Origin: Ulota crispa | Taxonomy: Eukaryota; Streptophyta; Bryopsida; Orthotrichales; Orthotrichaceae | Direction: 5' to 3' | Assembly (NCBI GenBank): GCA_963920765.1 | Contig: OY987251.1 | Location: 11,597,219 to 11,661,218, forward strand | DNA: 64,000 bases | In this document: in pieces, positions 35,407-47,852 of the stretch | Layout: each line of letters begins with the position of its first letter | Numbering within the stretch: position 1 is the stretch's first letter | Translations under genes and position numbers: made by a program | The notes under the pieces: generated by a model | What the model saw: the letters and a program-made list of their open reading frames with translations, nothing else | Databases searched by the model: none | Told to the model about the DNA's origin: nothing

Positions 35407-35966
35407 CAGTGCCCTCCAACAAGTCCTCATACACCATATTTTGTCCTTAAAAGAACTTTGCTCATATGAAGTGTAATTGGAATTTTGTTTTGTTCTGAAG
35501 CATATGAATTTGATCCTTATGCAATCTCAGCCAAGCATACCAAATTTTGATTCTTGAAAACCAAAACCTCATTCTTGGTGAATTATTTTGTATTAATTTC
35601 AAGGTTTTACATGATAATTGATTAAAAAATATCGGTGATGAATTTTTGAGAGCTAATTTGCATGGGTATGTAGGAAACATTCATACACACATCTCCTATG
35701 CTAAAAAGAATCCCCTTAAGTAACACAAAATTGATCTACAAAGATTTCAATGTAACTTGTGATATGCTCAAATTTTGTAAAATAGACATTTAAAAATTTT
35801 AACTAGTTTTTCACCAAATAAACATAACATCATGTTGAAAGGTCCCTACAAACTTAGTCACAATGTATGAACCGGAAAGCAAACTTTGATTATCATATAG
35901 AAATATATATTAGCAAAGTTCTTTGAATGGCAAACATGATGTATGAGGACTTGTTGGAGGGCACTG
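35407..35966. mobile_element. Inverted-repeat element with CAGTGCCC ends, 560 bases
   Basis: CAGTGCCCTCCAACAAGTCC at the left is matched exactly by the inverted right end over about 28 bases. Left flank TA, right flank TT. CAGT ends with TA flank suggest a Tc1/mariner-like element. The right end overlaps the start of family K copy 2. Confidence 0.75.
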
Positions 35967-36368
35967 TTGGTTGAGAGCAAATTCAACAGTCAACTCCCAA
36001 ATTGATTATTTTTTGAGAAAATTTTGATTTGGAATCAAGTTTAATAATTAGTTGAGGATTAGGCATTTTTAAAAGTAACAATTCCTATATGGCAATCAAC
36101 TAATTTTTTTTAGTAGAGTCAAGCCTTCTTCAAAGTATATTTGACTTTCCAAAATTAGACTTCAAGTGATACAAAGTTTGTAGTAGATTGAGCCCTCCTA
36201 ATATTAACCTTGACTTTCTAGAATTAACTAGGCTTCATGACTTTTACAATATTAGGCAATTCAATTTTTTATTTTATTCAACATTAGACATTTTTGGAGA
36301 ATAATTTACATAATAATTGGACTAAATTTTGGGAAATTCTTTTATGCCGAATGTGCTCTCAACCTACA
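35966..36368. mobile_element. Family K element, copy 2
   Basis: GTTGGTTGAGAGCAAATTC left, inverted TGCTCTCAACCTAC right. Reverse-complement relative of 4335-4971 without the family L insertion, which gives the uninterrupted order. Confidence 0.65.
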
Positions 36369-37200
36369 TTACTACTATGCCTAGACCGTGAGCTTCTTGT
36401 TTGGCTTTGCAGTTGGATTGAGGATAATCTCCCATTACTCTCAAACCCACCTCCTTTGTACCATTAATATACTCTCATTTGGCTGGACTAAGAATACCTG
36501 TAATTGGTAATGCCTAGTTTCTTTGTTTGTCGACATACTTTCTTGTCACTGAAATGAAACACCAAGCTCCATTAGAGGTTAGTTGCAATTTTTTTGTTCA
36601 ATTTGTAATCTTTTGTCAAAGATGTTTGGTAATCTCCATTGAATCTATGGATTTCTAGAGGACTCCATTTCCCAAGGAATACTCCAATCTGATTGAATAT
36701 TGTGTTGATGTGTGTCTTTTTGTCTATTCTTGATGGAAATTGCAGAGGTTCTCTTTTGTTGTCACAAGCAATGATTTTTAGGCCTAAAATGACCTACAAT
36801 TTTTTGAGAGGATGTTTAATAATAAATCCTTCTATTTGCAATGGATAAATTCACTCAAATATTTCACAATCTTGAGATGGTATTGCTTTTTTTGGATTAA
36901 CTCGAACAAGTTTTAACAGATAGATAAGTGTTCATCCATATTCTGCATATGACATGTATGCGAGCATCTATGTCCTGGATGCGAATAGCTTTTGTCATCC
37001 TAACAAAGGCTTTTTTTTGCAATACCAAAAAAGAACATATGTTATGACTCATGAGTGAACAAACAAAGGTGGTATTTGCAAAAAATAAGAAAAATACATC
37101 ATCAAAAACGGAGTTTAACAAATAAAAGTACAATAAATAGGAGGAAAACTAAATCCATGTTTTGTGAGTGTCATGTAATAACTTTATCCAAGTTTTTTAA
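36369..37200. other. Unassigned stretch
   Basis: No gene or complete element recognised; minus frame 36897-37133 is unsupported. Confidence 0.35.
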
Positions 37201-38134
37201 CCCCTAAAGGACAAAAGGTGTTTTTTGAGATAAAATCTCAGAAACTGCCAACTTTTAGTACATTGCCTAAAATTGAAAATAAAAACCTTTTTTCTCAACT
37301 TCAACCGTACAAAAGTGTGTAAAACAGATTAATTAATGTGTGCACAAAATTTCAGGTCATTTGACTGCATGGATTGTAAGATTATAACATTTGAAGTGAG
37401 AAAAACAACTTATTTTCATTCCTGCAAAACAAGACTTTGAGCTTTCTTAAAGTAAAATTGCTCTACAAAAAAAATGAGATTTTTGACCATTCACAAGTAT
37501 ATGATGTTAGGTTCACTCTTGAAAATTTTTAGATGTAAATATAGAATCTAGCTTATTCTAAATCACCTTGCAATGCAAGGAGGTTTAGTGAATTGGCAAT
37601 GCATTAGTTTATTTTTCATGATTTCTTGTGCAATGAGGAAGTATTTTATTTGAAATCTAGACAATAAAAAGTTAGAGACAAACATTTGGAATATGTGAAA
37701 AAAAATTCAAGAGCTTTGGATTTATAGATTGAAAGATAATAAGGCCTAAAGTTAGAGGAACACATTTTTTTGAAACTGCTCGAACATAGTTAACAAAGTT
37801 TGACTCCCTTCAAGATGTGATGTGAGAGCTCATTTTTTTTGACAATTGTATACCATGATTTTTTGGTTAGATGCATGCCAAATTTCAAAAGTTGATGAGA
37901 GTTTTAGCATAAGATTCTCCAAAGATGCCCAAATTGCCCAAGTTGCCCAAATTCTTTTGGGTAGCATAACTTTTGAACTGAGCATCCAATTGGGGGAAAA
38001 AAAAATTTCCACTTGGGGGATACATATTTTACACCTTTTGTAACAATTTTGAGAATTTCCAACTAAAAGTGACTCCATATGACTCTACCCGAGTTCTCAA
38101 GTGGATATTGAACGGACACTTGGGCCTTTAGGGG
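37201..38134. mobile_element. TTAA-flanked element, 934 bases
   Basis: TTAA at 37197-37200 and 38135-38138. Ends CCCCTAAAGGACAAAAGG and CCCCTAAAGGCCCAAGTG. Interior differs from family A. Abuts the next element, sharing its right TTAA. Confidence 0.8.
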
Positions 38135-38138
38135 TTAA

Positions 38139-38601
38139 CCCCTAAAGCAGCATTGTCCCTTTGGGGGACAAATGGAATTCCAGACATGTACCTATGGCTA
38201 AACTACTTTGCGTGATTTTTTGAAACTTTTATTGAAGGTCTCGAAATCACACCTACCAACAAACTAAAACTTCTCATAACTTTCATCTCATCTATCAAAA
38301 TTGAATGATTCAAAGCTACCCACGTCTATATAAGTCTAAAGAACCTATTTTAGATTTTTATTTTAAAAAAAACCCAATTTTTAAAGAAGTTTTTGGGCTG
38401 CCTAGAATCCCTTGTTTTCCATAAATTCATTTTTAGCTTCTTCAATAAATGTCAAAATGAAGAACAAATTACATTCCCACATAGATCTTTGAATTCCTCA
38501 CCTTCAATAAAAGTTTCAAAAAATCACGCAAAGTAGTTTAGCCATAGGTACATGCCCCAAATCCCATTTGTCCCCCAAAAAGGACCCTCGGTCCTTAGGG
38601 G
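38139..38601. mobile_element. Family A foldback derivative, 463 bases, intact ends
   Basis: TTAA at 38135-38138 and 38602-38605. The left ~90 bases of family A are followed by a longer reverse-complement copy of the same half, so both ends derive from the A left end. Compare the independent foldback at 26420-27113. Confidence 0.82.
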
Positions 38602-38660
38602 TTAACAATACTTTTCTTCCTTTGGAGCCCAAACTCAAACACCATGTTTTAAGATAGTTA

Positions 38661-39242
38661 CTCCCTCTGTCCTAATATAAAGCTCCAAACTAGGCATAGT
38701 TCTTGTCCCACTAAAAAGCTCCCTTTTGCTAATTTCAATTGCTAAGAAAGCAGATGTCATGTTCCATGATCTCATGGGGGCAACTGAAGCAATTAGAGAG
38801 CATTCCTCTCCTAACAAGCTTGGCCTTGCCCATATGAGGTACCATTGTTGCTACTACTCTTTAAATCATCACTAATGAGGAGTTAGCAAAATATACAAAT
38901 ATGGTACTTTTTGCATGGAATTTGGGTGCCCAAAAGGCAACATCAAAGCTAGAGATTTTGCACACATTTGGTAGATGGTATATTGATTCTAGTACGCATG
39001 TGTCATTATCAAAAATATTAAAATAATGAGGAGCCGGCAGCCCTCACAAACTATGCACAAATTTGATACTTTTTGCATGAAATTTGGGTGTCTAAATAGC
39101 AACATAAACATTTGAGATTTTGCAGATATTTGGTAGGTGGTATATTGATTCTAGGATGCATTTGTCACTAGCATAATGACTAAAAATACAATTAATCCCT
39201 CATGGAGAAGTTTTTTGGAGTTTTATAATGGGACAAAGGAAG
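38661..39242. mobile_element. Stowaway-like MITE with internal duplication
   Basis: TA at 38659-38660 and 39243-39244. Left CTCCCTCTGTCCTAATATAA, right reverse complement CTTCCTTTGTCCCATTATAA: the classic Stowaway terminus. Inside, a block of about 130 bases containing TACTTTTTGCATGGAATTTG and GGTATATTGATTCTAG occurs twice (about 38900 and 39065). Confidence 0.88.
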
Positions 39243-39295
39243 TACTTGTTATTTTTGGTCATTTTCTTATACACATTAACAAGTTTATAGGGATA

Positions 39296-39516
39296 AGGTA
39301 GAAGCATTCAATACCAATAGGGTATCTAATGGCATCACTCTTTATGTAAGGTGATCATTCTAGAACTTAATTCTAAGTACTCCATAAATAGTTTATCATT
39401 TTGGTCAACTCTAATAAGCTATCCACGGTGTACCTACATTTACATTCTAGAATGACCACTCTGTATGTAAAGAGTGATGCCATTAGGTATATTGTTGATA
39501 TTAGGTGCTTCTACCT
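39296..39516. mobile_element. TA-flanked AGGTAG-type MITE, family E
   Basis: TA at 39294-39295 and 39517-39518. Ends AGGTAGAAGCATTCAATA and AGGTAGAAGCACCTAATA. Arms extend through GGCATCACTCTTTA and AAAGAGTGATGCC. A lone right end of this type is at 54983-55002. Confidence 0.82.
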
Positions 39517-39518
39517 TA

Positions 39519-41181
39519 AATGTTATGTTTACATTTGAAACAATAGAAATGTCATTATTCTAATCCGTTTTAAGTACAGCCCAAAAACTTCTGAGGTTCA
39601 ATTTATCATAAAAATGCCTCACAAAAAAAAAAAAAAGTCTTCACATGATTTGTTGTCTGTAAAAATATGATTTAAAAAAAATCAATCTAGATGGGTTCTA
39701 AAAATTAAACAATGATGTTAAAATACTTGGAGAATACCACTACTAAGGCCTAGCAAAATTCCTTGTTTTTTACACATATTGCACGAACTTTACAAAACGT
39801 GATCTCCAATCTAGAATTCTTCTATCTAAGGGGCATCATAAAATTTATATCAAAACCATGAAATTTTCTGCAAAATATTGCTACATACTCAATACCGCAT
39901 ACTCAAGTACGATTTTAGAAAACAAGTTTGTACAGAACCATAACTGTACTTACATTGAAGAAAGACCATTATTTATATTGGTTCGCATGATATTTAAGAT
40001 ATGTTTTTGTTGTATATGATGATTTCTTGTACTAGATTTATGACTTATAGTAATCCAGAAGACTGTCTTTGTTACAAATGACCAATTTCTAGAATATACC
40101 ATATTGAAAGTTGCTTTATCATTGAATTTACATTTATTAGTACATGAACTATTTTGAAATTTAAAATCCTGTTAACTAAATGTAAGATTAATAAAACGAA
40201 TGGGCTAAATCTACTTTCTAATCTACTATACAATTCTTGAAAAGTAATCCAATATTGAGAATTATTACAACCGTAAGTTTCAAGAGGCATAACCTCAGAT
40301 TTTACATGGTGAAAAATTATTCCATCAAACATTTCACATGTAAATACAACTCTTATTTCCTCAATAAATATGTTCTTTACAACACTTTATATCTCTTATG
40401 AAAAATTGGAGAGATTTTGAGTAAACAATGTACTATTGAAACTTTTGATCTAAACACTCAAAAAATACAACACACAGTAGAGGAAAAATGAGCTCAAGAG
40501 AAGGCCTCCCAACCTTGACAAACCACCTTATTTATTTAAATAGGAGAAGCATAGGTAAGGTTTCTACATAAGTGTCATTACCTTGTGCAAATTACTCAAA
40601 TGTACCATGGTACAAACAAAAGGATTGATGATGGAAAACAATATTATAACACGACAATGACAAATACAAGAACCTTTAGTGGGACACAAGAATAAATTAG
40701 GACTAGAATTCCCAATAAAACAAGGACACTCATCAAACAAAAAACATATGATATTGTAAAAATAAATTATCCTCATGAAGTACTTGTAAGCGGTTATAGG
40801 GGATTAGTCTTTTTTTATTTAAAAAAGGACATTACATTTAAATACTTTTGACCCCTCCAACCACTTCCCATAGGGGCCTTCTCTTGAGCTCATTCTTCCC
40901 ACAAAGTTTGTGTTTCTTTTTTAATAGGTTGTGAAATTTGTAGGTAGACGAAGTTATTCAAAAATAAATCCAAAACACATAATTCAAGTGCGCAGTTATT
41001 TCTTGTAGCCAAAACAAGAGCAAAAATTAAAATTTAGCAGTTCGGGAATCATGTACCCTCGTACTTAAAAGGTTTTTCATGTTGTTTTTCTACTAACTTT
41101 TATTGTGCTTTGATGAATCATTCCTTCTATCATAATTGCCACAAGTTTATATCATTGATATTCTAGAATGGTCTCTTTTAA
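39519..41181. other. Unassigned AT-rich stretch
   Basis: No gene, tandem array or complete element recognised; small minus frames at 40072-40776 have no family. GAGCTCAAGAGAAGGCCTCC at 40490 and inverted GGGGCCTTCTCTTGAGCTCA at about 40873 mark an inverted-repeat element of about 390 bases (roughly 40487-40893). Confidence 0.45.
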
Positions 41182-42106
41182 CCCCTAAAGGTCCAAGCAG
41201 TTTTTTCCAATGAAAGTCATAGTTACCTGCCACTTTGGGGGAATGAGTAGAAAAGTAGGAAATAAAATTTGTTTTGCAAATCCAATCATAGGATTTTGCC
41301 TTATACTAGAAGAGGTACTTGTGGGAAAAAATCAGGTCATTCTAAATGGAGAAGAATAAGATATTTACATCTAAAGTGAAAAAAAAGGTTTCTTTTGTGC
41401 TATCCAAAAAAATTTAGAAGCCTTTGTCCACAATTACATGAAAAAAATTACTCTACACAAAATTGAGGTTTATTTTTTCCATGTAGCACACCAAGTTGGG
41501 TATGTGTGGGAGAGTTTTCAAATCAATTGGAACTATACAACACATGGGGGAAATAGTAAGTAAAAAGAAGTAGAGAATGAGTCAAATCACTAAATTGTTA
41601 AGAATTTAATAAAATGAAAAAATGAAAATCCCAACGGTTGTAATGTTGTGATAAACAATCTACTTCCTTAGGTTTAGTTTCTTTTCCAAAATATTAAAAA
41701 TTGTGGAAAATAATGGACTTCAAAGTTTATTTTAGAGTAGAGAATCCATAATTGCCCACAAACTAAAACATCTCATAACTTTCATTTCATCGATTGAAGT
41801 TGAATGATTCAAAGCTTCCCACATATGAAAAAATCTAAAGAACCAATTCCAGATTTCTATTTTTAGAAAATACAAAATTTTAAAAAGTTTTTGGGTTGCC
41901 CAGATTGCCCTTCCTCCCTTTGGATTGGCAAAAATTCTTGCATAAGTTCTTTGTCAAATGTCAGAATGACAAAAAATTAGATTTCCGGGTAGGTCTTGGA
42001 ATTCCCCACTTTCATTAAAAATTTAAAAAAATCACAAAAACTAAATTAGTTATAGGTACATGCCCAAAATCTCAACTGTCCCCTTGGGGGACAACTGGGC
42101 CTTTAG
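41182..42106 (-). mobile_element. Family A TTAA element, reverse orientation
   Basis: TTAA at 41178-41181, right flank TGAA. Left CCCCTAAAGGTCCAAGC. The interior is a reverse complement of family A (AGTAGAAAAGTAGGAAATAA near the left, GGTACATGCCCAAAAT near the right). Confidence 0.8.
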
Positions 42107-43882
42107 GTGAACTTGAAAACATAAAATACTTACACAAATACACACGTGTATATGCATGTATGCATGCACAAACACATACAAATACACATCTCCATGTTTG
42201 TGCATATGCACTTGCATACGTGGTCTTAAAAGTTTTGCATAAATCATATTACTAGAATCACAAGGCTCTTTGTAATGTCACATTTGTAATTCTGTAATAT
42301 CACATCGCCAATCTATGTGTTATCATAGATATAATTTGTAAACTTATTGAATTTTTTACTTTGCATTCCATTCAACATATAAAAACCCTAATAAACTTCT
42401 AATGGTGAATGTATAGCGTAGCAAGCACCAATATCTAATAGAATATAAAAACTTATTTTAAGATTAATATGATGACAAGGGAATACATGTGAGATAAGCT
42501 CAAGAAATGCAAACTATGAATGATGAACTAGGGCACCAAGAAGTGCTGATAAAACATATGCTAGAATTTGAACAAAAGGGAGGTAGGAATGAGAATTTCA
42601 AAGTGTCAAAAGATGTGTTATCAAGATGTAGGATCCCTTGAGCTTCAATCCCTAAATATGATATACATTATTGATCAAATTGGATTATTCATTAGGCTAT
42701 AGATTTTGTTGGAGAATTGTTGCATGGATGAAGTTGGATTGCCAAAAAGCTTCAATAGAGCACAAACCAAATCTTGTATTGTCACAATTTCCTAAGAGAA
42801 TGTTAGATTTTTATTTTGTAACAAACATTAGAATTAAAAAATCTCGCATTGCTAGCTATTCCATTTGGCATTCCAATTTGATTGAAATTCATGTTCATAT
42901 TTGTAAACGTTCCCTCTAAAACCTTGTAAGTAATTTTGGAAGAATTTTTCATCAGAATTTTATGAATGTTCCTATGAGATTACGTTGTTGCTTTTTATTT
43001 TTAGTAAAGAGTCCCACAAGAAGCATGAGTTGCTAGCACTAAAATCACTCTTTTCTTAGCACTGGTGGAAATAAAGTTTACAATATCAATGTTGACAAAA
43101 TTCTTGTATTGTTTTAAGATGCTTTACAAAGATTTGTAGCTTGTTCTTAGAAATATCAAGGAATTAAGTTGGTTGGAATTTACAACAACAATGCTGCAAA
43201 TTCTCTTCTTACCATGTTATTGTTGTTGAACACATTTAACAATCCAAATTTTACTAAAAGCCTAGAGTAAGATGGTATTTGTAGAGTGAGAGGATAGATA
43301 ATATTGTTCTATGCAAATTTGGCAGTTACTAAAAGAATATATTTGCTTATATTTGTGATGGTAAATAATGCATTGCAAAGTTAGTTCCAAATGTTATTGA
43401 CATGCTCTATTTGACCATTCAATTTAGGATGAATTGCTCAATTTCTTTTAACGACTACCCTTAAAATATCAAAGAAGTTTGTTAAATCTTTGAAACAATT
43501 TTTTAGTTCATGATTGGATATAATTTTGGCTGTTATAATCCATGACATTGATAGAAATTATGAAAAGAATCCACAATGTATTTCCATCAATGATTGTGGA
43601 CAAAAGATGCCATTTTTGTGAAGCTCATCAGTCATGAATACTTTATTAAAAGAATTCAAGGGTGAAAATCTATTAAAAGAATTCCACAAATACAAAATGT
43701 CATGGTTGATGAGAAGTAGGCAACAATTGTAAAAGCCCATAAAGTTAATGGCAACAATTTTTGGACTTAGAGCATGTATCACAAATCTTTTTAATGGACC
43801 ACTACATTTGAAACCATAAAAATTCCAAAAGGGAATTCAATGTGTTTTTGAGCACAAAATGACCAACAAATAAAAAATACTA
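42107..43882. other. Unassigned stretch
   Basis: CA/TG-rich patch at 42120-42220. No gene recognised: 42671-42919 plus and 43558-43782 minus are unsupported frames. Confidence 0.35.
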
Positions 43883-44140
43883 AGGTAGACATACTCATTC
43901 GTAGAGGGCACTCAATTCCGCACCTTAGTGTTGAGGTGTTCACCGCCCACTCTTGAACCTAAAGTGGAGCATTACAAGGTGTTGGCATAAGAGAATTTTG
44001 TCACATGTCAATTGCTAAGTTGCTTTGGGAGGATTAGAATTGGGACCGTCAAGTGCCATTATAGGAACATATCCAAGCAATTTCAAGGGTAATCTAGAGT
44101 TGCTTTTAAGGACCTTATGAGCTGCAACTTTGCCCTTTAA

Positions 44141-44374
44141 CCCTTAAATGTCCAAGCAACCATAGGACATAGTGTGTATGCTCTTGTATAGCTGGCATTT
44201 GCTACCAACAAAAAGTATTAATTTGGGATCTTTACTACCTCACTAGAATTGCATTGATTGATATTCTAACTTCTTTGTTGATCTCAAATGTAGTAAAGGT
44301 GTGGATGCATTCCAAATATAAGAAAAGTACATCATATTTTATTGCTTACTACGGGCTGCTCAGACATCTAAGGG
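44141..44374. mobile_element. TTAA-flanked element, 234 bases
   Basis: TTAA at 44137-44140 and 44375-44378. Ends CCCTTAAATGTCCAAGC and CCCTTAGATGTCTGAGC. A degraded reverse-oriented relative lies at 51444-51640. Confidence 0.85.
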
Positions 44375-44501
44375 TTAATAGAAAAAAATGTACAAGAATT
44401 TTTTCCTAAAAAATGATGCCCCATGATAACTTATTGAAAGGCTAGCCCTATGGATTGTTTTCTTGAATTTTCCAAGACCTTGAGGTACCCCAAACCCTTA
44501 A

Positions 44502-44574
44502 CCCCTCAGCTTACTAGCAACAAAAAACTTGCTCCATTCCCCATGTATTCTATGATACCCGGGACGTTGAAGGG
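44502..44574. mobile_element. TTAA-flanked miniature element, 73 bases
   Basis: TTAA at 44498-44501 and 44575-44578. Ends CCCCTCAGC and CCCTTCAACG. The relative at 60764-61168 shows the empty site, so these 73 bases plus one TTAA are a genuine insertion. Confidence 0.8.
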
Positions 44575-44926
44575 TTAAACGATTGGATATAGGTCTGTCT
44601 ACCTTATGATAAGCTTGAAGAACACAAATGCATGCAGGAACATTTGGAGTAAGTTACACATGCATTTTTCATCGGCACAAAAACCATCCACTAATTGAAA
44701 TAGATATCAGTTGTTGTCAATGTTGCTTTTTTATGAAGAATTGTGAATTTGTAGTATATATTACAAAAATATGGTCGAAAGAATGAATCCATGTACTGAA
44801 CACAACAGTTGTAGGGTGGAAAACTTATTTAAGTTTTAAAATTGCCATTTGTTAGTATTTGTATGGTGCTTCTTTGAGCTTGCGCATATAGCAAGATTGT
44901 CTAAACAAATCACATATAATCATTAA

Positions 44927-45571
44927 CCCCTCGTGAAGGCTCATGCACTTTTCCGAGTATCTCAGAATCTGTTTTTGGATGAACAAAATATCAACATTTT
45001 GATAACTTGTATTAATTTTTTTTAAATTGTAACTGTACAAATTTAAACTAGATATATTAGAAATCACATTGGAAAAGAAAACACAACAATATCACTTATG
45101 GATTGAACGATTATAACATTTGATCAAAAGGGTGTTAAAACTGTGAAAGTGATTTGAAGTTTTTCAATCCTCTTTTCACATCTCAAATTTAAAATTGAGG
45201 ATACCAAAAAAATATGAGTATGTAAAGTACAACATGTGTAACCCTAATCAATTTACGGCTTCTTAAAGTCTACTCTATAATTTTATAAATTAAGTTTTTA
45301 ATGTGATTGTATCTCCAAGTTATAATGTACTTTAGGCTCATTTCCAAGAGCTCTCAACACTAGAAAGTGAAGATTTGCAATGGACACCCTTGCACAAAAG
45401 CTTAAATAGAAAAATCATAATTAGACATTTTCAAAATTAAATTTTTGATACTAAAACAAGACTTCAACAAGAACTTTAAAAAAAATCATTGTAGTTAATC
45501 AAGAAGAAAATTTAGACATCCCAAATTACAAACAAGGAGGGACACTTTTGGTCCCCTTAGACCTTGAGGGG
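44927..45571. mobile_element. TTAA-flanked element, family A2, copy 3
   Basis: TTAA at 44923-44926 and 45572-45575. Ends CCCCTCGTGAAGGCTC and CCCCTCAAGGTCTAAGG. Interior as other A2 copies. 645 bases. Confidence 0.85.
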
Positions 45572-45575
45572 TTAA

Positions 45576-46135
45576 TGCATCTTGGATTGTTTTGTAATGT
45601 CAAAATTGAGCTTGGATAGAAACTTTTTCCAACAAGTTTGGCATCAATTCAATAGGGAGCATAAAATACTCTACATTTTTAGATTCGTATAAAATCACAA
45701 CTTGTAAAGTGCCTTCAAGTAAGTAGCATTATTCTTAGAGCAAGTCGTTTTTACTTTCAAGAATGCATATATATCCAATTGGACCTAATCATCTCAATTG
45801 TGAGTCTTATAGTTGATTTTGTTAACTAAAACTTTCATAAAGCTAAACAAGATTGAATAAAGATATTCTTCTATTCATGTGTAGTTGAATTACTTGTAAG
45901 TTGATACTAAAAGTTGTAGGTATCAATAGTACTAACAATATTTTTTTTGGTTATATCATAATAATAATAAATGCACATCCACAAAAGTTTAGAGTTCATT
46001 ATAACAAAGTACAAGTGCTATGACATATGACTTGAAATGCCAAATGAAGATTTTATGACATGAGTTTTATTTTTTATTTTTTTATTTTGATTTTTTTTGC
46101 AATAAGGTACAATCTATCTAGTTTTATTACCACTA
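45576..46135. other. Unassigned AT-rich stretch
   Basis: Low-complexity T/A runs at 46065-46100. Nothing else recognised. Confidence 0.35.
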
Positions 46136-46832
46136 AGGTGGAAGCACCCATTCCCATCAATGCTCAATACCCAACTAGTAGGGTGTGCTATTTTCAACAT
46201 GAGCAAGGATAGGTGTTTTGGAATGCATTCTTTTGTCCTTTTCAAGGTTAGGGTCACTTAGATCATGCCACATGTCCCAAAGTGAGGTAGGAAGTAATGA
46301 GCTGAAAGTAGTTTGGCTTTTACCTAAATTGCATGAGTTTAGACATTGGCCATGAGTTTCAAACACTTCTTAACTACCACAACTCATAATTTTGCAAATA
46401 CAATTATGAAAAAATTGCAATTCTAGTATTTCTTATCTTCCTAAGGTAGGACCACCCATTCTTGTTCATTTAAGCTCCTACGGGATAGCACATTAGAGCA
46501 ACAATGCGGTGCAAAATTTTCTTTGGTGGCTTCATACAAAATATTGCAACAAAAAAGAAAAAAATTCAAAATTTTTCATGCAAAATTAAATTATATACAA
46601 ATTTTGAAGTGCATGAAGTGTTTTGAACCCATACACAATCACTAGACTCTCCTAATCTTGATCATAGCCAAATTACTTCTTGCTCACTACTTCCTACTTT
46701 CTTTTTAGACACATGTCATGACCTCATTTGTCTTAATCTTAAAAAGGGAAAAAATATGCATTCCAAGGCTTGGAAATAGGCTGGTTGGAAATCAGCACAC
46801 CCTAGAGGTTGGGAATGGGTGGGTCTGTACCT
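46136..46832. mobile_element. TA-flanked AGGT-type element, ~697 bases, possibly composite
   Basis: TA at 46134-46135 and 46833-46834. Left AGGTGGAAGCACCCATTCCC, right reverse complement AGGTACAGACCCACCCATTC; inner GGGTGTGCT pairs with AGCACACCC. A third, direct terminus-like sequence AGGTAGGACCACCCATTCTT lies at about 46444, suggesting a partial duplication or nested relative. Confidence 0.65.
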
Positions 46833-46891
46833 TACATGGGAAAAATATTTGTTGCCTCAAACTCTTTGTAATTTGTTGCAAAATTGCTTAA

Positions 46892-47848
46892 CCCCTAAAG
46901 GCCTTTTGTCCCTTTGGGGGATCAATGGGACTTTGGGGGATCAATGGGACTTTGGGCATGTACCTATGGCTATACTACTTTGTGTGATTTCCCAAATCTT
47001 TTATGGAAGATCGGAAATTCAAAGATCTACATGGGCATCTAATTTTTTCTTCATTTGACATTTATTGAAGAAGTTCTACATGAATGTTTGAAAACCAAGG
47101 AAGGGCATGCAACCCAAATACTTTTTTAAATTTTTATTTTTAAAAAATAAACATCTAAAATTAGTTTTTTAGATTTATGTACATGTGGGAAGCTTTGAAT
47201 CATTCCATTTTGATTGATGAGTGAGAAGTTTTAGTTTGCAAGTAGGTATGGGACTCCCAAACCTCTATTCCTTTTGCCCCTTGTATGATTTGGTGCTTTC
47301 CTTTTTTGAGCTCTTTGTGTTTCTTTTTTTTTGATTTTTTTTTTCCAAGTTATAGTAGACTAAGATTCCTTGGTTTTCACCATTTGGATCAAAGTAGTTC
47401 AAATTTCTGAGTTTTACACAAATCCTCCAATTTTGCCTAGTGTATATGCAAATTTCATGGCCATATGACATTACAAGATTTTACAAAGTATGATTCACAC
47501 CCCCAATTTGTTTGAAATTTCTCCCACACTTACCTAACTTGGTCTTCTATATGGAAAAAATGAGCCTCAACTTTGCGTAGAGCAATTTTTTTGATATAAG
47601 AGAGGTCAAAGGCCTCTAAACATTTTGGGTAGCTTGAAAAAGCTTTCTTTTGCACTTCAAATGTCAATATCTCACTCCTCTACATTTAGAATGAGCTAGT
47701 TTTTTCCCACAAGTACCTCCCATAATCTAAAGCAAGTTTCGATATTTGGATTTCCAAAAAAGCTTTTTTCCCTAACATTCTACTCATTTCCCTAGAAGTA
47801 GCGGTTTTCAATGACTTTCACAGACAAAATGGCTTGGTCCTTTAGGGG
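46892..47848 (+). mobile_element. Family A TTAA element, 957 bases
   Basis: TTAA at 46888-46891 and 47849-47852. Ends CCCCTAAAGGCC and CCCCTAAAGGACCAAGCC. Near the left end GGGGGATCAATGGGACTTT is duplicated in tandem (about 46915-46953). Otherwise collinear with 2992-3928. Confidence 0.88.
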
Positions 47849-47852
47849 TTAA

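Larger units (their letters stand above)
43883..44604. mobile_element. TA-flanked AGGTAG-type element with two TTAA insertions
   Basis: TA at 43881-43882 and 44605-44606. Ends AGGTAGACATACTC and AGGTAGACAGACC. Subtracting the two insertions (234 and 73 bases plus one TTAA each) leaves about 407 bases, matching the uninterrupted 405-base relative at 60764-61168. Confidence 0.88.
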
